Shown here piece after piece: positions 1-4,503 of a stretch of DNA of 6,117 nt. The stretch comes from Sphingomonas sp. GTDB taxonomy: Bacteria > Pseudomonadota > Alphaproteobacteria > Sphingomonadales > Sphingomonadaceae. A program made the position numbers and the translations under genes. The stretch spans positions 1 through 6,117 of the forward strand of contig JASLBO010000388.1 of the NCBI GenBank assembly GCA_030146605.1. The letters are read 5' to 3'. The notes under the pieces were generated by a model. The model ran no database searches. It saw only the letters and a program-made list of their open reading frames with translations, and was not told the origin of the DNA. Position 1 is the stretch's first letter, and every line of letters begins with the position of its first letter.

Positions 1-984
1 TTCTCGTCGCTGCCCAACCCGGCGGCGCGCAAGTTCATCGCGAACGGCAGCACCGCGGATATCGTGCGGGCGACCGACTGCCTCGCCGCCGCCGTGCTCT
101 ACGAAGCGGGCGACGACGCCGTCGGCGAGCGCGCGGTGGCGCAGGTCGTGCTCAACCGCGTGCGGCACCCGGCATTTCCGCACACGGTGTGCGGCGTGGT
201 GTTCCAGGGATCCGAACGCAAGACGGGGTGCCAGTTCACCTTCACGTGCGACGGCGCGATGACGCGCACGCCGCCGCCGGCCGCCTGGGCGCGCGCGCGG
301 ACGATCGCGGCGCAGGCGCTGGCGGGCAATGTCTTCGCCCCTGTCGGCCTCGCCACGCATTACCATACCGATTGGGTGGTGCCGTATTGGAGCTCGAGCC
401 TCGACAAGGTCACCGCGGTCAAGACCCACCTGTTCTTCCGCTGGACGGGCGGCTGGGGGCGGCCCCCCGCTTTCTACGCCGGCTATGGCGGTGTCGAGCC
501 GGCGGTCCCGCAACTCGCGGCGATTTCCGAGGTGCATCGCACAGCCGCGCTTGCCGGCGATGCCGAAGCCGCCGCCGCCGCCGCTGCCGCGATCGCGGCG
601 ACCGTGACTTCGGCCGCGGCGCCGCCTTCTCCGAGCTTCACCCCGACCGCGAACAATCCCGACGCCTTTCTGGTGACATTCGGGGCCGACGTGGCCGCCG
701 ACAGCTATCCCGAGCTTGCCAGACAGGCCTGCGGCGCGCGGCCGCGCTGCCTGTTCATGGCCTGGCCCAGCGCCGCGCTGACCCCAAAGGGGCTACCCGC
801 CTCGACGTCGCAGCTCGAGGCGATGACCTTCCATTATCTGCGCGATCCGGGCTTCAGGCAGGACCGCATGCGCTGGGATTGCAGCCGGTCGCGCCGTGCC
901 GATCCGGGCGAGTGCCTGAGCCGCCAGTCCGGAGGCGCACCGGCCCCGGCGGCGGCGGCGGTCACTGGTTCCGCCACACCTTGA
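1..984 (+). CDS. Cell wall hydrolase, SleB-like (Hydrolase_2 family), 5'-truncated by window edge
   Basis: Predicted peptidoglycan hydrolase of the SleB/Hydrolase_2 family, probably acting in the periplasm. The frame is open from base 1, so the start and any signal peptide lie outside the window; the GTG at 64 is internal to the conserved domain region and an unlikely start. Numbering from the first visible codon, the domain runs from about residue 26 to 148. It begins DCLAAAVLYEAG, where Glu35 is at the position of the family's catalytic glutamate. It continues with AVAQVVLNRVRHPAFP, the cysteine-bearing CQFTFTCDG, and ATHYHTDWVVPYW near 118-130. An alanine-rich linker (about 188-208) leads to a C-terminal region of about 110 residues with several cysteines that I do not recognise. 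The stop TGA at 982-984 lies inside the 3' end of the convergent GH16 gene. The family call is firm; the biological role (wall growth, division or remodelling) cannot be read from the sequence. Confidence 0.93.
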   Translation, partial: FSSLPNPAARKFIANGSTADIVRATDCLAAAVLYEAGDDAVGERAVAQVVLNRVRHPAFPHTVCGVVFQGSERKTGCQFTFTCDGAMTRTPPPAAWARARTIAAQALAGNVFAPVGLATHYHTDWVVPYWSSSLDKVTAVKTHLFFRWTGGWGRPPAFYAGYGGVEPAVPQLAAISEVHRTAALAGDAEAAAAAAAAIAATVTSAAAPPSPSFTPTANNPDAFLVTFGADVAADSYPELARQACGARPRCLFMAWPSAALTPKGLPASTSQLEAMTFHYLRDPGFRQDRMRWDCSRSRRADPGECLSRQSGGAPAPAAAAVTGSATP

Positions 985-2353
985 ACGACGAGATCGCCAT
1001 GTCGCCCGATCCGTCGGCGAAATCGCCGCTGGTCTTCACGGCGACATTCATCACCGGATAAAAAGGCTCGTTGAACGGATTGCGTGCCTGATAGGTCTCG
1101 ATCCCGTCGATGAACCAGGTGATGTAATCGGCCTGGATGTCGACCGCATAACGGTGCGGCGTCGACGCGATGTTGCTGATGCCGTAGGCCGTGGTGGCGT
1201 CGATCCACATGCTGCGGGTGAATTTGCGCTGGTTGATCGGGCCGCCATGGATGTTGGCGGAGACGGAGCGCTCGAAATCCCAGCTGTTGTTATAGCCGAA
1301 GCCCTCATAGACGTCGATTTCGGGTGGCCAGCCGCGCACGCCGATCAGCCACAGCGCCGGCCACGATCCGCGGCGGTTGGGCATCGTCGCAACCCATTCA
1401 TATTGGCCATAAGTGACCTGGGTTTCGGGCGCGTTGCGGCCGCTGAGCATCGCTGCGCCGTAACTGTAGCTCACCCCGCCATAGGGCAGCGGAGTCGACA
1501 GTTTCTGGCTGTGGAGGACGAGCTTGTTGTCCTTGATCGCGAAGGCAGGCTCCGCCGACGGATGCAGGGCGTTGTCGAGATAGAGCCCGGTTTCGGCGTT
1601 GGCCGTCTGGGCGCGACCGTGCGTGAACGACGTCGAGAGGACGCCGGGTCCGCCCTTGTCCGACCAGCGGGCCGTCGCCGGATTCATGTCATAGGCAAGC
1701 GTGCCGGTTGCCACAAAGGCTCGCGGCAGGCGGAACCCGGCGGTGACTGGCGTGGTCGGGGCGGCGCCGGTCAGCGAAGTGACGATGGCGCTCGCGGTGC
1801 CGGCGCTGGCCCCCTGCGGCGCTTCGGGGAAGGTGACCTTGAAGTGCCCGCCCTCCCTGGTCTTGAGGATCTTGACGCTGATCGTCTGCTCCAGCGGATC
1901 GCCGGGCCGGAACACGAGATACTTGTCCGTCGCCTCGAAATAGGCGCCCGAATAGACATAGTTGGTGCCCGAGCCGTTGGAGGTTTTGACGCGGACATGC
2001 ACGGTGTTGGGCGTTGCGCGATCGAGGCGGACGGGGATATCGACCCGGGTCGCGCCGAGCGGATAATTGACGTCCGCGATCGAGGCGGTCGCCATGGCGG
2101 GATAGGTATATTGCGGGATCGGCTCGAGCGCTGTCGCATTGCCTGCTCCCGCGGCGGGCCGTCCGGGTTCGGGAGAGGGGGCCGGAGCGGGGGGCGGGGT
2201 CGGCGCGGGCGCGGCCGCCACCGTCTCGCTGCCGGGTACGACCACGACGACGCCCGCGGCGGTTTCGCTGCCGCCATCCCCCCCACAGCCGGCGAGCGCG
2301 AATACAAGTGCTGGCAGGCAGGCGGTGCGGTGGATCACGGCAGGGTTCCCCAT
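962..2353 (-). CDS. Secreted lipoprotein with Calx-beta-like segment and GH16 glycanase domain
   Basis: Predicted endo-acting beta-glycanase of glycoside hydrolase family 16, 463 residues. The N-terminus has a hydrophobic signal and a lipobox LAGC (Cys23), so it should be lipid-anchored in the envelope. A Pro/Ala-rich linker (about 47-70) is followed by a Calx-beta-like segment (about 83-195, with FRPGDPLEQTISVKI typical of that fold). The GH16 domain spans about 205-463. Its active site is EIDVYE at 345-350: Glu345 is the predicted nucleophile, Asp347 assists and Glu350 is the acid/base. This ExDxxE spacing is the beta-bulge type seen in laminarinase-like members. WPALWLIG (332-338), ANIHGG (367-371) and DYITWFIDG (409-417) also fit. 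The ATG at 2353 lacks a clear ribosome binding site; a GTG at 2338 (codon 6) has GGGGAA upstream and keeps the lipobox. The substrate is unknown; trimming of the cell's own exopolysaccharide, as rhizobial ExoK/ExsH do, is an inference from the nearby sugar transferase. Confidence 0.92.
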   Translation of the reverse strand: MGNPAVIHRTACLPALVFALAGCGGDGGSETAAGVVVVVPGSETVAAAPAPTPPPAPAPSPEPGRPAAGAGNATALEPIPQYTYPAMATASIADVNYPLGATRVDIPVRLDRATPNTVHVRVKTSNGSGTNYVYSGAYFEATDKYLVFRPGDPLEQTISVKILKTREGGHFKVTFPEAPQGASAGTASAIVTSLTGAAPTTPVTAGFRLPRAFVATGTLAYDMNPATARWSDKGGPGVLSTSFTHGRAQTANAETGLYLDNALHPSAEPAFAIKDNKLVLHSQKLSTPLPYGGVSYSYGAAMLSGRNAPETQVTYGQYEWVATMPNRRGSWPALWLIGVRGWPPEIDVYEGFGYNNSWDFERSVSANIHGGPINQRKFTRSMWIDATTAYGISNIASTPHRYAVDIQADYITWFIDGIETYQARNPFNEPFYPVMNVAVKTSGDFADGSGDMAISSFKVWRNQ

Positions 2354-2365
2354 CGAATACGGTTA

Positions 2366-2375
2366 ATACCGGTAT
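2366..2375. promoter_or_regulatory. Perfect 10-bp palindrome upstream of the GH16 gene (candidate operator)
   Basis: ATACCGGTAT is a perfect palindrome centred about 17 bp before the GH16 ATG. On the minus strand it overlaps TATACC, which could serve as a -10 element, though I see no good -35 at normal spacing. A CG-centred palindrome at this place resembles LacI-family operators of sugar-responsive genes, but that assignment is speculative. Confidence 0.3.
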
Positions 2376-2412
2376 AGGAGAGAGATGGTCGCTAAGCCGT
2401 TAATATCAGGAA

Positions 2413-2447
2413 GAAACTTAGTTTCGTGGCAATGCGGCAGAATTGCC
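2413..2447. repeat. Two adjacent inverted repeats between the PilZ and GH16 genes
   Basis: GAAACTTAGTTTC (2413-2425) is a palindrome around a single central base. GGCAAT (2428-2433) and ATTGCC (2442-2447) form a second inverted repeat with an 8-base loop. Read on the minus strand they would form two successive hairpins downstream of the PilZ stop. Neither is GC-rich with a following U-tract, so I do not call a terminator. They may be protein-binding sites, mRNA 3'-end structures or chance. The 2354-2462 gap holds no other feature I can support. Confidence 0.3.
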
Positions 2448-2462
2448 CGCGGACGCAGCGAA

Positions 2463-2936
2463 TCAGCCCAGCAGGATCCAGAGGATCACCGCCCAGATCG
2501 CAATGGCGCCGCCGACGGCGACCGAAGCGCGGACCGCGCGGGGCCATTTGTCGAGCTCGGGCTCGGCCCAGTGCCATTCGGACGGCGCGACGAACAATTG
2601 CGCGACGTTCGTCGTCGGGAATGCCTCGCTCACATTGGCGTCCGACACATACTCGACGAACTCGCAGCCATATTTGTCGCCTTCGCTGCGCACGACGCGC
2701 GCCGCGAACCGGCCGCTTCCCGGCAGCCCGAGCTGGACCGTCGCGCCGATCGGCAATGGCTTCGGGCACTGGATGTTGAAGCCGCTGGCGGACAGGTCGC
2801 CGACGATTACATCAATCGGTGCGTCGTCCGGCCCACGCAGCGTGCTTGCTTCCGCCACGGGGCGCCGATCACCCGAGCGGCGATCGCCGCGCGACAGCGG
2901 CTGTGCGGACATCTTGTGCTTGAAGGAAGCGCTCAT
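2463..2936 (-). CDS. PilZ-domain c-di-GMP receptor with C-terminal membrane anchor
   Basis: Predicted c-di-GMP-binding PilZ protein, 157 residues. The two ligand-binding signatures are visible: an arginine-rich RxxxR (Arg20-Ser-Gly-Asp-Arg24, within RGDRRSGDRR) and DxSxxG (Asp47-Leu-Ser49-Ala-Ser-Gly52), followed by beta-strand-like segments to about residue 97 (YGCEFVEY at 89-96). Residues 97-130 form a polar linker, and about 134-156 form one hydrophobic helix at the extreme C-terminus, which would place the PilZ domain in the cytoplasm at the inner membrane. The start at 2936 has no strong ribosome binding site; Met9 (2912) is an alternative. The start overlaps the stop of a small upstream ORF as ATGA. 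The neighbouring ExoY-like transferase and glycanase suggest, but do not prove, a role in c-di-GMP control of exopolysaccharide production or motility. The family call is firm, the output is unknown. Confidence 0.88.
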   Translation of the reverse strand: MSASFKHKMSAQPLSRGDRRSGDRRPVAEASTLRGPDDAPIDVIVGDLSASGFNIQCPKPLPIGATVQLGLPGSGRFAARVVRSEGDKYGCEFVEYVSDANVSEAFPTTNVAQLFVAPSEWHWAEPELDKWPRAVRASVAVGGAIAIWAVILWILLG

Positions 2937-3106
2937 GGGATCGTGCGATAAATGGAATAGGTTTCCGGCGTGTAAATGCGACCGCGCGATTCAAAGAGAG
3001 ACTCAGCATCGGGATCGCTCCACCGGTAGAACTCCCGCAGTGTCGCGATGGAAACGATTTGCGTCAATGCGGGTTTCAGGTAAGGCAGATACGGGTTGAT
3101 AGTCAT
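2933..3106 (-). CDS. Possible small 57-aa protein, coupled to the PilZ gene
   Basis: A 57-codon ORF starts at ATG 3106 and ends with a TGA that shares bases with the PilZ start codon (ATGA at 2936-2933), an arrangement common for translationally coupled genes. The predicted product begins MTINPYLPYLKPAL, is rich in Tyr, Pro and Ile, and lacks the Arg/Ala/Pro-rich look of antisense frames in this window. It has no recognisable domain, signal peptide or membrane helix. About 63% of its third codon positions are G or C, lower than expected for a typical gene here. No clear ribosome binding site precedes ATG 3106; an in-frame GTG at 3175 would make it 80 residues but would overlap the divergent gene at 3139. 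It may be a genuine small gene or 5' leader sequence of the PilZ transcript. Confidence 0.35.
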   Translation of the reverse strand: MTINPYLPYLKPALTQIVSIATLREFYRWSDPDAESLFESRGRIYTPETYSIYRTIP

Positions 3107-3138
3107 GGTTAACGGGCGAAGACCCCCGGGAGAGCGAA

Positions 3139-3327
3139 GTGAAGAAATCCATCGCCTCGATAGGTCGCGGGACACGCGGGTTATTTGTGCAGCACAACCC
3201 GCTTATGCTGCAGCGCATCGGAGATAGTGCGGACGCGCCGCGTTCTTTGACCAGCTTTCGTGGAGTTCTGATCGCGGCCGGGCTCTCGCTCGCTTTCTGG
3301 GCGGTCGTCGTCGAAGCGCTTTTCTGA
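3139..3327 (+). CDS. Small single-helix membrane protein of unknown function
   Basis: A 62-residue ORF with GTG start, preceded by GGGAG at 3128-3132 with a six-base spacer, a good ribosome binding site. The first 40 residues are polar and basic (MKKSIASIGRGTRG) with no signal-peptide pattern. Residues about 42-61 form one hydrophobic helix ending almost at the C-terminus, so a tail-anchored inner membrane protein is likely. I do not recognise a family. The helix (GLSLAFWAVVVEAL) resembles the C-terminal helix of the neighbouring PilZ protein, both carrying a WAV motif. The stop is 4 bp from the stop of the convergent sugar transferase, and the start is 32 bp from the possible divergent start at 3106. 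The ribosome binding site and composition favour a real gene; the function is unknown. Confidence 0.6.
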   Translation: MKKSIASIGRGTRGLFVQHNPLMLQRIGDSADAPRSLTSFRGVLIAAGLSLAFWAVVVEALF

Positions 3328-3331
3328 CGCC

Positions 3332-3994
3332 TCAGCTCGATCCGCGCGCCATCAACACCGCGGGCACGGTGAACACCAGGATCCGCATGTAGAGCGTCAG
3401 GCTCTGGCTACGCGCATAAGTGACGTCCATCGCGACGCGGCGCCGATAGGACACCTCGTTCCGCCCGCTGATCTGCCACAATCCGGTGATGCCCGGGCGT
3501 ACGCTGATATAATCGAGAAAATAGCGGCCATAGCGCCCGACTTCGCTCTGTGTGATCGGGCGCGGCCCGACGAGGCTCATCTCACCGACCAGCACATTCC
3601 AGAACTGGGGCAGTTCGTCGAGGCTGCTGACGCGGAGGAATTTTCCGACGAGGGTCACTCGCGGGTCGTTCTTGAGCTTCTGGTCGCGAAGCCACGACGC
3701 CCGCGATTCAGGGCACGTGGCCAGAAGGTGCTGGAGACGCTCGTCGGCATCGACGACCATCGTCCGGAATTTCAGGCACAGAAACTCGCGACCATTACGA
3801 CCGATCCGCTTGTGGCGAAACAGCACGGGCCCGCGGTCGCATAGCAGCATGGCGAACACGATGAGGAGGAGAATCGGCGCGAACAAGATGAGCGCGAACG
3901 CGGCTCCGCCGACATCGATCGTCCGCAACCGGCGCGGGAGCGCCAAGGCGGGCAGTTCGATCCTCAAGGGCGCCATGATCGACGCTTGCTGCAT
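3332..3994 (-). CDS. ExoY-type undecaprenyl-phosphate sugar phosphotransferase (bacterial sugar transferase family)
   Basis: Predicted monotopic phosphoglycosyl transferase that moves a hexose-1-phosphate from a UDP-sugar to undecaprenyl phosphate at the inner membrane, the first step of exopolysaccharide repeat-unit assembly. Numbering from ATG 3994 (220 aa): a hydrophobic segment with a central Pro (about 29-52, Pro40) matches the re-entrant membrane helix. FRHKRIGRNG (59-68) and LKFRTM (74-79) follow. SLDELPQFWN (124-133) carries the Asp126-Glu127 catalytic pair known from PglC, then SLVGPRP (140-146) and RPGITGLWQISGRN (166-179). The size fits short ExoY-like members without the N-terminal multi-helix region of WbaP/GumD types. 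The frame stays open to a TTG at 4066 preceded by AAGAGG, but the added 24 residues look unlike the family; Met at 3976 is another option. The specific sugar, glucose or galactose, cannot be told from the sequence. Confidence 0.93.
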   Translation of the reverse strand: MQQASIMAPLRIELPALALPRRLRTIDVGGAAFALILFAPILLLIVFAMLLCDRGPVLFRHKRIGRNGREFLCLKFRTMVVDADERLQHLLATCPESRASWLRDQKLKNDPRVTLVGKFLRVSSLDELPQFWNVLVGEMSLVGPRPITQSEVGRYGRYFLDYISVRPGITGLWQISGRNEVSYRRRVAMDVTYARSQSLTLYMRILVFTVPAVLMARGSS

Positions 3995-4049
3995 GCGTGA
4001 ATACCCCGAACTTCGTTTTTTGACGCCGAACACCGGCCCGCGGCATCTA

Positions 4050-4066
4050 TTGCTGCACCGCAGCAA
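4050..4066 (-). repeat. 7-bp hairpin upstream of the sugar transferase gene
   Basis: TTGCTGC (4050-4056) and GCAGCAA (4060-4066) are exact inverted repeats around a 3-base loop. In a minus-strand transcript the hairpin would lie about 56 bases before ATG 3994, in the probable 5' leader. It is not followed by a U-tract in that direction. The alternative TTG start at 4066 coincides with its edge, which argues mildly against that start. Confidence 0.4.
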
Positions 4067-4109
4067 AAACCTCTTACCGACGGCGATTGAGAATTCAAGA
4101 GCCTACACA

Positions 4110-4119
4110 ATGACGTCAT
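4110..4119. promoter_or_regulatory. Perfect 10-bp palindrome ATGACGTCAT (candidate operator)
   Basis: ATGACGTCAT is a perfect palindrome in the AT-richer stretch upstream of the sugar transferase start. Its position suits a transcription factor site for the minus-strand promoter, but I cannot assign a regulator and a 10-bp palindrome can occur by chance. Confidence 0.25.
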
Positions 4120-4225
4120 CGCCCACATAGGTCGCCGGCTTCGCCGCTCCTGACCTGAACTATCAATCAATAAGAATGCACTGCGTTGCAACATTAAACG
4201 TGCAATTGGGACAACCAGACTGGTA

Positions 4226-4325
4226 TTGGCACAAAAATTCAAATGGCGACGTAGCTTATGCGCCCAACTGCGGCGGGGCGAAATGCGTCCGCAGGACGAT
4301 ACCTGTGCCGTCGCGGCACATTTTT
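4226..4325 (+). ncRNA. Candidate structured leader or small RNA ending at the 4304-4325 terminator
   Basis: This plus-strand stretch could fold into successive hairpins that end in a U-tract: CTGCGG (4268-4273) with CCGCAG (4289-4294), or instead CGTCC (4286-4290) with GGACG (4294-4298), then the terminator stem. GGCACA at 4228-4233 can pair with TGTGCC (4304-4309), the 5' arm of the terminator, so an antiterminated form is possible. It could be a small RNA, or the leader of the acyltransferase gene 180 bp downstream. I see no matching known riboswitch class and no clear promoter. The 5' limit is arbitrary. Confidence 0.22.
4304..4325 (+). terminator. Intrinsic (Rho-independent) terminator-like hairpin, plus strand
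   Basis: TGTGCCG (4304-4310) pairs perfectly with CGGCACA (4314-4320) around the loop TCG, and TTTTT (4321-4325) follows directly. This is a compact 7-bp, GC-rich stem with a U-tract, oriented for plus-strand transcription only. No plus-strand gene ends nearby, so it would end either a small RNA or the leader of the downstream acyltransferase gene. Confidence 0.5.
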
Positions 4326-4503
4326 GCGGCGTTGCAACAGCATAACGGAACTGCGAGAGAGCCCGACGCAACGCGCGTGGCTGGCCGGGGAAGTGGGGCG
4401 TGACACCGCAGGTGCTGGTAGCGGATATTGCAGGGTGGGCCTGGATCGATTTCGGTGCTTTTACCGGACTCCGCCCCCTGACATCCCGCGGCGTACAGGC
4501 TCT

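Larger units (their letters stand above)
4183..4339. repeat. Duplicated 11-bp site GCGTTGCAACA with palindromic core GTTGCAAC
   Basis: The same 11-bp string occurs at 4183-4193 and 4329-4339, each with the perfect 8-bp palindrome GTTGCAAC (4185-4192 and 4331-4338). The copies are 146 bp apart, close to 14 helical turns, so proteins bound to both would face the same side of the DNA. The first copy precedes and the second follows the terminator-like hairpin at 4304. A dimeric regulator acting on the divergent promoters is a reasonable reading; the regulator is unknown. Confidence 0.35.
3995..4503. other. About 500-bp intergenic region between divergent sugar transferase and acyltransferase genes
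   Basis: No convincing protein gene lies here. The region is richer in A and T than its neighbours, especially 4085-4260, and should contain the promoters for the divergent genes on both sides. I could not find a good paired -35/-10 on either strand. It contains the hairpins, palindromes and terminator-like element listed separately, and TATCAATCAATAA at 4161-4173, one base from the IHF consensus. A 75-codon plus-strand ORF (4176-4403) has poor codon bias and is not called. Confidence 0.6.

Noticed and set aside
1154..2377. 407-codon plus-strand open frame opposite the GH16 gene
   Set aside because: The translation is low-complexity Arg/Gly/Ala-rich with no recognisable motif, while the minus strand has full GH16 and lipoprotein features.
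2385..2951. 188-codon plus-strand frame with a good-looking GGAG ribosome binding site before ATG 2385
   Set aside because: After about 26 codons it runs antisense to the PilZ gene and turns into an Arg/Asp/Ala-rich shadow. The GGAG is probably chance, although a very short leader peptide cannot be excluded.
3995..4066. 24-residue N-terminal extension of the sugar transferase from TTG 4066
   Set aside because: AAGAGG lies upstream, but the extra residues are Cys/Arg-rich and unlike the family, and the start coincides with a hairpin. ATG 3994 gives the usual ExoY-like size.
4161..4173. IHF-like site TATCAATCAATAA
   Set aside because: It is one mismatch from the consensus in an AT-richer stretch, where such matches arise easily; kept only as a remark.
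4226..4242. Sigma-54-like sequence TTGGCACA-AAAA-TTCAA
   Set aside because: The -24 half matches well, but the essential GC of the -12 element is absent (TTCAA instead of TTGCW).
4176..4403. 75-codon plus-strand ORF in the intergenic region
   Set aside because: Codon bias is weak, the composition changes along its length, it has no family signature, and it runs through the terminator-like hairpin.
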